Shown here in pieces: positions 26,899 to 34,866 of a DNA stretch of 64,000 bases; the first letter of the stretch is position 1, and every line of letters begins with the position of its first letter. A program made the position numbers and the translations under genes. The stretch spans positions 177,180 through 241,179 of the forward strand of contig MPNC01000002.1 of NCBI GenBank assembly GCA_002238825.1, read 5' to 3'. The stretch is from SAR202 cluster bacterium bin87. Lineage in GTDB: Bacteria > Chloroflexota > Dehalococcoidia > Lucifugimonadales > UBA3495. The notes beneath the pieces were generated by a model. That model did not search any database, was not told the DNA's origin, and saw only the letters and a list, made by a program, of their open reading frames with translations.

Positions 26899-27219
26899 TC
26901 AGGAAAGGCAATCCGCCTTCTCAAGGTCCCTTTCAAAGTCGCCGAGGCCCTTTTCCAACTTTTCCAGCCCGGACATCTGATCCTTGGCGTCCTCGTCGTC
27001 GTAGGGCATCGCGTCAACCTCATGCTCTTCGGCGAATTCGGCGGCCAACTCGCGGCACTCCGCCTCCGGAGAGAAACTGGCTTCGAGCATCAACTCCTGC
27101 GTCCGCGGCACCACTTCCTCGGCTTTCCGCGCGATTTCGAACCTCGATGGCTCCCCGGCACAACCAACAAGGGACACCAGCGACAGGCCTATGATCAAGG
27201 TGAGTAGCAGAGTCTTCAC
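26899..27219 (-). CDS. Small lipoprotein, function unknown
   Basis: A 106-residue protein from the GTG at 27219-27217, chosen because GAAGGG lies upstream and the signal peptide then begins properly (KTLLLTLIIGLSLVSLVGC, lipobox LVGC). The mature part is acidic and helical, with three cysteines including the lipidated one: a SPEAECRELAAEFAEEHEVD helix and a C-terminal Cys (LEKADCLS). An ATG at 27252 or 27285 would give longer versions without a better signal. No family recognised. Confidence 0.7.
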   Translation of the reverse strand: MKTLLLTLIIGLSLVSLVGCAGEPSRFEIARKAEEVVPRTQELMLEASFSPEAECRELAAEFAEEHEVDAMPYDDEDAKDQMSGLEKLEKGLGDFERDLEKADCLS

Positions 27220-27335
27220 GGTAGCCCTTCCACTTCCAGGTGAGCGAATCATAACATTACTTGCCCGGGCTTCTGCGTGAGCCACACACGAGGTTACCGG
27301 CAGTGTGGTTCGTTTTCAAAACCACTGGCGGATGC

Positions 27336-27433
27336 TTTGACGTAAGCCCCTCACATCTACATCACCCGTGCGCGGGCGCATCGGTTTGACGTAAGCCCCT
27401 CACATCTACATCACCCGTGCGCGGTCGCATCGG
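27336..27433. repeat. 49-bp tandem duplication
   Basis: Two adjacent 49-bp copies, 27336-27384 and 27385-27433, beginning TTTGACGTAAGCCCCTCACA, differ at one position (G to T near the end). The duplication lies between divergent lipoprotein genes, immediately upstream of the rightward one, so it may duplicate a control site. Confidence 0.92.
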
Positions 27434-27492
27434 ATGGAATATCCCGGCGATGGTATACACTGACCGGGCGCAAGGTCTTGCAGAAGTCTGAT

Positions 27493-28365
27493 ATGACCAA
27501 CCCCATGAAAAGGTACCTCCGCCTGGCAGCGGCACTCTCCGCCCTGACGTGCCTGTTCTGGTTCGCCCTCGCCTGCGGCGGAGACGAACCGGAAACTGCG
27601 GACGCGCCTGACTACGAAGCAACCGTCGCGGCTGCGGTGGCGAATGCCAGCGTCTTCGCTCCAACCATTGAACCGACGGCCACCGCGGAACCGACACCGT
27701 CTCCAACTCCCACCGACATTCCGCCCACCCCAGCTACCCCCACTGCCGCGCCGGGCGCGCAATCCACCGGCGGCGCCGAACCGTTGGCTCCCCTGGCCAT
27801 CGACGACGCGAACGCTTTTCTGGCGGATCTTTCCGAGGCGGAGCGGAGTTGCCTGTCCGGAGCAATGGCTCCGGAACGCCTGGCGGCCGTGCTCTCGGAT
27901 CCGCAGCTGGCCGACGACGCGGAGCGGGCCACAGTTTTGGACTGTCTGCAGCACGAAACGTCGTTGCGACTGTTGCTGACACCCGTCCTGAGCGCCACCG
28001 GACCACTGAGCCCCGAATCATCCGAATGCCTGCGGAGCAGCTACGCGGCCACAGACCTGCGTGCGCTCATGGCCACCCTGACCGCCGCAAGCGACCCGGG
28101 CAGTCCCGGAGAAGCTTCGCAAGTGGCCGGCATGGTTACCTTCGTGGTCTCGCTGTCCTGCCTCAGCGAAGAGGAGTTCCAGGTGGCGGCGCCCGCCATG
28201 GGCATCGCCCCCGGGGAGCGCGAAAACTTCCAGTGCGTCCTGGAAAAGGTGGGCGGCCAGGACGCTCTAACGCTGCTGCTCACACCAGCAGCGGCGTTTC
28301 CGGCCGAACTGTTCGAAGCAATCGGACAGTGCCAGTTGCAGTTGGCAGGTCCACCGCCGGGATAG
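27493..28365 (+). CDS. Lipoprotein with Pro/Thr-rich linker
   Basis: A 290-residue exported lipoprotein. MTNPMKRYLRLAAALSALTC leads into FWFALACGGDE, so the lipidated Cys is in LAC. A short DYEATVAAAVA helix and a TPTATAEPTPSPTPTD-type linker follow, then a helical C-terminal domain (about 95-290) with six or more cysteines in spaced pairs (SCLSGAM, DCLQHE, ECLRSS, SCLSEEE, QCVLEK, QCQLQ). This architecture is common in Chloroflexota lipoproteins. ATG 27493 is preferred; a TTG at 27478 and an ATG at 27505 are alternatives. Function unknown, probably envelope. Confidence 0.75.
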   Translation: MTNPMKRYLRLAAALSALTCLFWFALACGGDEPETADAPDYEATVAAAVANASVFAPTIEPTATAEPTPSPTPTDIPPTPATPTAAPGAQSTGGAEPLAPLAIDDANAFLADLSEAERSCLSGAMAPERLAAVLSDPQLADDAERATVLDCLQHETSLRLLLTPVLSATGPLSPESSECLRSSYAATDLRALMATLTAASDPGSPGEASQVAGMVTFVVSLSCLSEEEFQVAAPAMGIAPGERENFQCVLEKVGGQDALTLLLTPAAAFPAELFEAIGQCQLQLAGPPPG

Positions 28366-28401
28366 GGGATCGCAAGGGCGCCAGGACGCCAAACAAGGAG
28401 C

Positions 28402-29199
28402 ATGAACATGGCCCGTCTGGACGGAAAAGTAGCTTTGATAACCGGCGCCACCGGCGGCATCGGTCGCGCGGCGTCCCGGCTGTTCGCCGACGAGGGCGCC
28501 CGGCTCACGCTGGTCGACCTCGACGAGTCGGCGCTGCGGGAAGTTGCGCAGTCGATCGGCGAAGATCGAGCCAGCTACGTCTCCGCCGACGTCACCTCGG
28601 CCGAGCAGACCCAGGCCTACGTGCAGGCGGCGGTGGACCGCTGGGGCGGCGTGGACGTCCTGCTGGCCAACGCCGGAATCGAGGGCTCGATATCTCCCAT
28701 CCCAGACTACCCGCTAGATGTATTCGACCGCGTGATGGCGGTGAACGTGCGCGGGGTGTGGCTGGGGATCAAGTACGTCGTTCCGGTCATGCGGGAGCGC
28801 GGCGGCGGCAGCATCGTCATTACGTCGTCCACGGCCGGCATCGGCGCCGGGCCCGACATGTCAGCCTACACGACCAGCAAGCACGCGGTGATCGGCCTGA
28901 TGCGCACCGCCGCCATGGAAGGCGCGGCGTCGGGCATCCGCGTCAACACGGTCAACCCGGCGCCCATCGAGACCCGGATGATGCGGTCCATCGAGGAGAT
29001 GCGGGTAGCCGCGCTGGACGACTCCGACATCACCGTGGAACAGACCTACCGGGCGACGTCCGCCCGCATTCCGCTGGGTCGTTATGGAAACCCAGAGGAA
29101 GTGGCGCGGATGATGCTGTTCCTGGGCAGCGACGACAGCAGTTTCTGCACCGGCGGGGTGTACATGGTGGACGGCGGAAGGTCGGCGGGAGGCCGGTAA
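28402..29199 (+). CDS. Short-chain dehydrogenase/reductase (SDR)
   Basis: A 265-residue classical SDR oxidoreductase. NAD(P) binding is through TGATGGIG near residue 17 and DVTS; NAG is present in LANAGIEG; the catalytic Ser-Tyr-Lys set is in ITSSTAG and YTTSKHA. The conserved C-terminal SDDSSFCTGGVYMVDGG closes the domain. AGGAG lies at 28396-28400 just before the ATG. It starts a run of three rightward genes with DUF917 and hydantoinase-type genes, suggesting catabolism of a cyclic amide, amino-acid derivative or ketone; the substrate cannot be deduced. Confidence 0.92.
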   Translation: MNMARLDGKVALITGATGGIGRAASRLFADEGARLTLVDLDESALREVAQSIGEDRASYVSADVTSAEQTQAYVQAAVDRWGGVDVLLANAGIEGSISPIPDYPLDVFDRVMAVNVRGVWLGIKYVVPVMRERGGGSIVITSSTAGIGAGPDMSAYTTSKHAVIGLMRTAAMEGAASGIRVNTVNPAPIETRMMRSIEEMRVAALDDSDITVEQTYRATSARIPLGRYGNPEEVARMMLFLGSDDSSFCTGGVYMVDGGRSAGGR

Positions 29200-29253
29200 T
29201 GGACGCCGACGGCCGGGGCACCCTGGCGCGTTGACCGGCTGAGGCCATTCGAC

Positions 29254-30324
29254 ATGTGGCAGGCTACCGAAAACGAACTGGAGTCCATCGCTATCGGCGC
29301 CGGAATCCTCGGCACCGGTGGCGGCGGAAACCCGTACATCGGGCAACTGCGGGCGCGGCAGGCCATCCGCCGGTGGGGACCGGTGGACGTGCTGGCGCCG
29401 GACGAGTTGCCGGAAGACGCCCGGGTCGTGTGCGTGGGCGGTATCGGCGCGCCAACAGTAGGAATCGAAAAGGTGCGCGACCTCCAGTCGTATCACGCGC
29501 TGCGGGCCATCGAGGACTTCACCGGTGAGCAAGCCACCGCACTCATCTCCAACGAGATCGGCGGCAGCAACTCGATGGAGCCGTTGATAGCGGCGGCCAT
29601 GGCCGGCCTGCCGGTGGTGGACGCCGACGGCATGGGCCGGGCGTTTCCAGAATTCCAGATGAAGACGTTCTTCGTGTACGGCGTGCCGTGCTGCCCCATG
29701 GCGGTGGCCGACGAGAAGGGCAACAGCGTGGTGATACGGGAGACGATAGATCCCCGGTGGGCCGAACGACTGGCGCGGTCGGTTACGATTCAGATGGGCT
29801 GCGTGGCCTGCTACGCCGTGGCGCCCATGTCCACGGAACAGGTACGGCGCACGGCGGTGCCCCTGACCCTGTCGCTGGCGCGCGACCTGGGGGACGCGGT
29901 CAAGTCGGCCCGTCAGCATGGCGACGACCCGCTGGATGCCATACTCAGCGTCTGCCCGGGCCGGGTGCTGTTCAGCGGCAAGGTGGTGGATGTGGAACGC
30001 CGCACCACGGCGGGATTCGCCCGGGGCGTGCTAACCATCGACGGGTTGGACGCCAACGCCGGCGAGCGCATGGTCATCGAGTTTCAAAACGAAAACCTCG
30101 TGGCCAGGCACGACGGCGCGATCGCCTGCGTGGTCCCAGACCTGATCTGCGCGGTGGCAACCGACCTGGGAGAGCCGGTCACGACGGAGTTGATGCGGTA
30201 CGGCCTGCGGGTCACGATACTGGGTTTTCCGGCTCCCGAGCTGTGGACAAGACCGGAGGGGTTGGCGGTCGCCGGGCCGCACGCGTTCGGTTACGACGTA
30301 GACTACACGCCGCTCGTGGTTTAG
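29254..30324 (+). CDS. DUF917 family protein
   Basis: A 356-residue protein of the DUF917 family. The N-terminal ELESIAIGAGILGTGGGGNPYIG, NEIGGSNSMEPLIAAAMAGLPVVDADGMGRAFPE and the C-terminal sequence LRVTILGFPAPELW are typical. DUF917 genes usually neighbour hydantoinase/oxoprolinase genes and are thought to act with them, as here. It is cytoplasmic with no signal peptide. The hydantoinase gene follows after 12 nt, so they form one operon. Confidence 0.88.
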   Translation: MWQATENELESIAIGAGILGTGGGGNPYIGQLRARQAIRRWGPVDVLAPDELPEDARVVCVGGIGAPTVGIEKVRDLQSYHALRAIEDFTGEQATALISNEIGGSNSMEPLIAAAMAGLPVVDADGMGRAFPEFQMKTFFVYGVPCCPMAVADEKGNSVVIRETIDPRWAERLARSVTIQMGCVACYAVAPMSTEQVRRTAVPLTLSLARDLGDAVKSARQHGDDPLDAILSVCPGRVLFSGKVVDVERRTTAGFARGVLTIDGLDANAGERMVIEFQNENLVARHDGAIACVVPDLICAVATDLGEPVTTELMRYGLRVTILGFPAPELWTRPEGLAVAGPHAFGYDVDYTPLVV

Positions 30325-30336
30325 CGAGAGCACGTA

Positions 30337-31890
30337 ATGTTAGTCGGGGTCGACGTGGGAGGCACGAACACGGACGCCGTCCTCATGGACGGACCGCGGC
30401 TGATCAACGCGGTGAAGCTGCCCACCACTCCCGACGTTACCACCGGAATTGTCGATGCCATGCGGGAATTGCTGGCCGAGTTGCCCGCCGGTGCACGTGC
30501 CGACGCGGTGATGGTGGGCACCACCCACTTCACCAACGCCCTGCTGGAACGCCGGGAACTGGCTCCGACCGCGGTACTCCGCTTATGTCTCCCGGCCACC
30601 CAACTGCTGCCGCCGTTGGTAGACTGGCCGGACGATCTTCGCGACGCCATTGGGGGCTTCACCTATATGGTGGGCGGCGGCCACGAATTCGACGGGCGGG
30701 AAATCAGCCCGCTGGACCGGGGCGAGATACGCCGCGCGGTGGCTGACATGCGCCGGCAGGGGGTGCGCTCGGTAGCCGTTTCGGGGGTATTCTCCCCGGT
30801 CAACGGAGAGCACGAATCTGCAGCGGCCGCGATGGTGCGGGAAGAAGCTCCCGACCTGCGGGTCTGCGTGTCCCACGAGAACGGGCGCACCGGGCTCCTG
30901 GAGCGTGAGAACGCGGCAACCCTGAACGCCGCACTGGGTGAACTTGCCCAACGCACCATACGCGGCATCGAGCGCGCCATCGAAGAGTTGGGGGTTGACG
31001 CCCCTCTCTACCTGAGCCAGAACGACGGCACCCTGATGGACGCGGATTTCGCCAGCAATTTTCCGGTGCTCACCATTGCTTCGGGGCCCACCAACAGCAT
31101 GCGCGGCGCCGCCTGGCTTTCGGGGATACGCGACGGCATCGTGGTGGACGTGGGCGGCACGTCCACCGACGTGGGCGCCCTGGTGAATGGCTTCCCCCGG
31201 GAAGCGGCCGTGGCTGTGGAGATGGCCGGCGTACGAACCAACTTCCGCATGCCGGATACCGTGTCGATACCGTTGGGCGGAGGCACAGTGGTGGAATCGG
31301 ACCCACTGCGCATCGGCCCGGAAAGCGTTGGATACCGACTGTTGGAATCCGGGCTCGTGTTCGGCGGAGGCACCCTCACCACCACCGACGTGGCAGTCGC
31401 CAGCGGCAGGGCACAGTTAGGCGACCCGCAATTGGTGGCTGGCATGGACGCATCGGTGGTGCGCCGGGTGAATACGGAGATCCAGCGCCGGGTGGAGACA
31501 GCGATTGACCGGGTGAAACTGAGCCGGGACGACGTGCCGGTGGCGCTGGTGGGCGGCGGCAGCATCCTGTTGGGCGACGAGCTGGCCGGAGCCTCTGAAG
31601 TGCTCAGGCCGGAAAACTCCGGCGTCGCCAACGCGATAGGCGCGGCCATCGCCCAGGTTGGCGGACAGGTAGAACGCGTCTACTCACTGGAGGGCATGGG
31701 GCGCGAGCAAGCGATCGCGGACTGCTCCGCCGCTGCCGTTGCCCGCGCCGTGTCTGCCGGAGCCGATCCTGCCACCATAGAGGTCGTGGAGATCGACGAA
31801 GTGCCGCTGACCTACGTCCCCAGCAATGCCACTCGGGTACGGGTGAAAGCGGTCGGCGATCTGGCCGGACTGGGCGGCAGCGCCAGGTGA
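30337..31890 (+). CDS. Hydantoinase/oxoprolinase family protein (HyuA-type)
   Basis: A 517-residue ATP-dependent hydantoinase/5-oxoprolinase A-type subunit. It has the sugar-kinase/actin-like phosphate loops MLVGVDVGGTNTDAVLMDG at the N-terminus and IVVDVGGTSTDVGAL near residue 268, plus VPVALVGGGSILLG near 405. The B subunit usual in oxoprolinases is absent, as often in DUF917-linked versions. It is tightly linked downstream of the DUF917 gene. The substrate is probably a cyclic amide or ureide, an inference from the family. Confidence 0.88.
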   Translation: MLVGVDVGGTNTDAVLMDGPRLINAVKLPTTPDVTTGIVDAMRELLAELPAGARADAVMVGTTHFTNALLERRELAPTAVLRLCLPATQLLPPLVDWPDDLRDAIGGFTYMVGGGHEFDGREISPLDRGEIRRAVADMRRQGVRSVAVSGVFSPVNGEHESAAAAMVREEAPDLRVCVSHENGRTGLLERENAATLNAALGELAQRTIRGIERAIEELGVDAPLYLSQNDGTLMDADFASNFPVLTIASGPTNSMRGAAWLSGIRDGIVVDVGGTSTDVGALVNGFPREAAVAVEMAGVRTNFRMPDTVSIPLGGGTVVESDPLRIGPESVGYRLLESGLVFGGGTLTTTDVAVASGRAQLGDPQLVAGMDASVVRRVNTEIQRRVETAIDRVKLSRDDVPVALVGGGSILLGDELAGASEVLRPENSGVANAIGAAIAQVGGQVERVYSLEGMGREQAIADCSAAAVARAVSAGADPATIEVVEIDEVPLTYVPSNATRVRVKAVGDLAGLGGSAR

Positions 31891-32040
31891 GGCGCGTGCA
31901 GACCTGCCCCGGCGCATACGACCTGCCCGACCGCAACCGGTTCGGCGCTGAGGAGCGCCGCGGCGGCTCCCGAGGGTCCACCCAAGTCCCGGAATTGCCA
32001 AGCGGGCGGTGAACCCCCAGCCTCCATCAGACCGGATCGA

Positions 32041-32553
32041 CTACCACTCGAAGCCAAGTTGGGCGTAGCGCACGAACACCGTGCCGAACGGATCGCCCAG
32101 GGGTCCATTCACGGCCAGAACGGCGATGGTGTGCTTGTCCCCGGGTTGCGCGCTGGTGGTCACCGGAACGCGCTGGGACACATTGAAGCCCTGGACGGTG
32201 CCGCGGTCGCGATTGCATTCGCCGTCGATCCATATTTCGCCGTAGTCATCCACGCAGGTCTCAAACTGGACCCGCATCCCGCTCGTCGGTTGGCCGTTGA
32301 TGGTCTCGGGTATGGTGACGGTGGCTCGATACCAGGCGAAGGTGAACCCGCCCGATACCCGTCCCGGCAGGTCGTTGCAAACCTCCCAACCGGAGTCGTC
32401 GTAATCGGGAAGCCGCGCCGGGCTGCCGCCCTGGGCTTCTCCCTGCAGACCGAGGTTGGGCTCGCCCGGAATGTAGCCGACGGCATAACGCCAGGTGGTG
32501 TCGGTGATCGCCTGACCGTCCGGTTCAGCGATATTGATGGTTGCTCGTGGCAT
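32041..32553 (-). CDS. Small jelly-roll (galactose-binding-like) beta-sandwich protein
   Basis: A 170-residue single-domain protein resembling the N-terminal sugar-binding sandwich of beta-galactosidases and related glycosidases. It has WRYAVGYIPGEPN, LPDYDDSGWEVCNDLPG and an FAWYRATVTIPE strand, followed by MRVQFETCVDDYGEIWIDGE. It has no signal peptide and no catalytic domain. The ATG at 32553-32551 is preceded by AGGCAGGTG; the longer frame to 32748 is not protein-like. A stand-alone carbohydrate or small-molecule binding role is possible. Confidence 0.7.
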   Translation of the reverse strand: MPRATINIAEPDGQAITDTTWRYAVGYIPGEPNLGLQGEAQGGSPARLPDYDDSGWEVCNDLPGRVSGGFTFAWYRATVTIPETINGQPTSGMRVQFETCVDDYGEIWIDGECNRDRGTVQGFNVSQRVPVTTSAQPGDKHTIAVLAVNGPLGDPFGTVFVRYAQLGFEW

Positions 32554-32712
32554 GTGTGCACCTGCCTTTTTGAGTTTCACCGGTGGAATTGACGCGCCAA
32601 TGGTACCGCAAAAATGGGCCTTACACTTCGCGGCGGGGTCAACCCGTGCTGAGTCCGGCAGGCCCGACCACAATCGACCGGGAGCAATGACTCCGAAATG
32701 ACCGTTGCACGC

Positions 32713-32741
32713 TTGACATGTAAGAACATGCGCTCTAATAT
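32713..32741 (+). promoter_or_regulatory. Consensus sigma70-type promoter for the radical SAM gene
   Basis: TTGACA at 32713-32718 and TAATAT at 32736-32741 are separated by 17 bp, the best promoter in the window. The spacer contains AGAACATGCGCTCT, an imperfect dyad close to the GAAC-N4-GTTC operator of Gram-positive-type LexA (one mismatch). Translation starts 42 nt after the -10. Confidence 0.75.
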
Positions 32742-32782
32742 AGGACACACGTTCCGAATATCAGTTTGCGGAGGCTCGAACA

Positions 32783-33760
32783 ATGGTTGCCGCCGAAGTC
32801 ACCGAAATCCGATGCAAGTCCCTAATCAACCGCGTCAACGCGCCGGACTTTCCTTTTCGCTGGACGATCAATCCCTATCGCGGTTGCCGTCATGCCTGCC
32901 GCTACTGCTACGCCAGATCGACGCATGAGTACTGGGGCATGGGCGCCGGCGCTGATTTCGAACGTCAGATTTTCGCCAAGATCAACGCCCCGAACGTGCT
33001 GCGCCAGGAGTTGTCCCGCCCGAAGTGGTGCGGCGAGCCTATAGCCATCGGCACGGCGTCCGACCCCTATGAGCCGGCGGAAGCCCAATACGCGCTGACC
33101 AGGCAGATCCTGGATACGCTGGTAGAGTTCAGGAACCCGGCCTCGGTAACCACCAAGGGCACGCTGGTGCGGCGGGACGTTGACCTGTTGCGGCGGCTGA
33201 ATGACGTTGCCGGCGCTCAGGTGGTGTTCAGCGTCGGGTCCATCGACGAAACTATCTGGAGGCAAACCGAGCCGGGGGCTCCGCATCCCATTGCTCGCCT
33301 GGAAGCCATGCAATACCTGGTGGAGCATGGCGTCCCGGCCGGGGTGTTGGCCGCTCCGCTATTGCCGGGATTGTCCGACAGCGCGGCCAGCATCGACGCC
33401 CTGGTGTCAGCGGCGGCCGAGCACCGGGCCCAGTTCCTGTCCGGCAACCTGCTGTTCCTGCGCCCCGGCAGCCGCGAATGGTTCATGCCATTCATCAGGG
33501 AATCGTATCCGCACCTGGCTCCCGGCTACGCCCGTCTCTACCGGAGCGAACACGCGCCGAGGGACTATACGAACTCCGTACTCGCCCTGGTCGACGACGC
33601 TCGACTCCGCTGGGAGTTGCCACGAATGCCGTCAGTGAAGAACTTGCAGCCAGCCACATTGCCCGGATTTGCAGAGGCAACCCAATCTGATATCGGAGCG
33701 CTTCCGATGGAGACGGCGCCTGGCGCGCCAACCCAGCTGGCGCTGCCCTTGGCTGCGTAG
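32783..33760 (+). CDS. Radical SAM protein, spore-photoproduct-lyase-like (Rv2578c family)
   Basis: A 325-residue radical SAM enzyme. The N-terminal NPYRGCRHACRYCYARSTHEYW carries the CxxxCxxC cluster motif in the Rv2578c-like form. GTASDPYEPAEAQYALTRQIL and VTTKGTLVRRDVDLL follow, and a GSID strand. The C-terminus ends in a low-complexity QLALPLAA. Members are related to SplB and are thought to act on nucleic acid, but the substrate is not established. Its stop abuts the stop of the convergent next gene. Confidence 0.88.
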   Translation: MVAAEVTEIRCKSLINRVNAPDFPFRWTINPYRGCRHACRYCYARSTHEYWGMGAGADFERQIFAKINAPNVLRQELSRPKWCGEPIAIGTASDPYEPAEAQYALTRQILDTLVEFRNPASVTTKGTLVRRDVDLLRRLNDVAGAQVVFSVGSIDETIWRQTEPGAPHPIARLEAMQYLVEHGVPAGVLAAPLLPGLSDSAASIDALVSAAAEHRAQFLSGNLLFLRPGSREWFMPFIRESYPHLAPGYARLYRSEHAPRDYTNSVLALVDDARLRWELPRMPSVKNLQPATLPGFAEATQSDIGALPMETAPGAPTQLALPLAA

Positions 33761-34219
33761 CTAGCCGGTCTCGGTCCACACCTGCCCACGCTGGCGGACC
33801 GGTTCCAGCAGCGATTCGTCGAACGGCAGCGGATCATAATCCGCGCGATTGGGCGGGCGATAACCCAGGACGCCACACACCGTCTCGTTGGTGTAATAAC
33901 CCCGATAGGTCTGGGTGACCAGCTCCTGGAAGAACTCCGGGCTTGACGCCTGGACCGCCCGCAGCGCATCGGTCTGGTCAGCATCCGCCAGCGCAGCGAA
34001 TGATCCCCCGCGTTCGCTTGCGGCAAGCTCGATCCGCACCAGGCCTTCCATCAGCAGCCTGCGCTTCCCGGTGGAGCCGGCGGCAACCGATTCGACGAAG
34101 CTCGCTATACCCAGGTCGCCGGCGCCGGGAAATTCTCCGGCAGGCGGGACAATACAGTTCAGCGCAGCGCCAAGCAAACCACGTTGGGCGTCGCTGAGGA
34201 TTGAGTTGTTCGAAGTCAT
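33761..34219 (-). CDS. Gluconate 2-dehydrogenase subunit 3-like protein
   Basis: A 152-residue helical protein matching the Gluconate_2-dh3 family: LSDAQRGLLGAALNCIVPPAGEFPGAGDLGIASFVE at the N-terminus and FFQELVTQTYRGYYTNETVCGVLGY near the end. In other bacteria this subunit accompanies a GMC-type or molybdopterin dehydrogenase and usually has a Tat signal. Here there is no signal peptide and no dehydrogenase next to it, so it may act with an enzyme encoded elsewhere. Confidence 0.78.
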   Translation of the reverse strand: MTSNNSILSDAQRGLLGAALNCIVPPAGEFPGAGDLGIASFVESVAAGSTGKRRLLMEGLVRIELAASERGGSFAALADADQTDALRAVQASSPEFFQELVTQTYRGYYTNETVCGVLGYRPPNRADYDPLPFDESLLEPVRQRGQVWTETG

Positions 34220-34309
34220 GATCGCGTCAGTCCTGATCCCGAAAATACGGCGATGATGATAGCACAGCGGAGACCCCCGCCAGCACGCCGGTGCTACCGA
34301 GTGTGCCGG

Positions 34310-34857
34310 TCAGAAGATGATGCTGAGCGCGACGTGGTCGGACAATTCTTTGAGGTCGAGGACGGTGCGCGTCCGGCAGATTTTGAGGCTGCCATCCACG
34401 CGGCGCAGGCGCAGGTCGCAACGTTGCACATAGGGTGACGCCTCCCCCGCGCGGAATCGCCATACCCCATCGAAGCGGTCGCATCGAGGTCGCTGCATAG
34501 TTCGGCGGTCACCATCACGTTGGAAATGAACCGGCGGGTTCTGGACCAGGGGTAATCCCGGTGAGCTGAAGGCTCTGCAAGCGCACAACCCGGACCTGAT
34601 TACGCCGGAAGTCATCGTCGATGAACACCAGGTCAGACGCCGGGTCGCCGTCAGGCAGGTCGGTGGTGGCAACGATGTGGCGAGCATCGGGCGTTTAGAG
34701 CGTCAGCCGCGCGTCGAGATTCTTATCGTCCAGCAACCTGGCTCCGAGGTAAAGCAATTGTTCCACTTCGTGCTGGAGCAACAGGGAATCAGCCGTCGCC
34801 GGCAGACCCACCGCGCAGGGCTCGACTGGGATGTTCTGGGCAACCGTGTAGGTCGCG
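34310..34857 (-). pseudogene. Decayed aromatic-ring-hydroxylating dioxygenase beta subunit
   Basis: Translating the reverse strand in three frames gives ordered fragments of a ring-hydroxylating dioxygenase beta subunit. First, SLLLQHEVEQLLYLGARLLD (ending at a TAA) in one frame; then FIDDDFRRNQVRVVRLQS; then DYPWSRTRRFISNVMVTAEL in another frame; and finally PYVQRCDLRLRRVDGSLKI with the end LSDHVALSIIF in a third. At least three frameshifts or deletions and one stop break the gene. It lies immediately downstream of the intact Rieske alpha subunit, where the beta gene is expected. Confidence 0.85.
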
Positions 34858-34866
34858 CTCCTGCGG

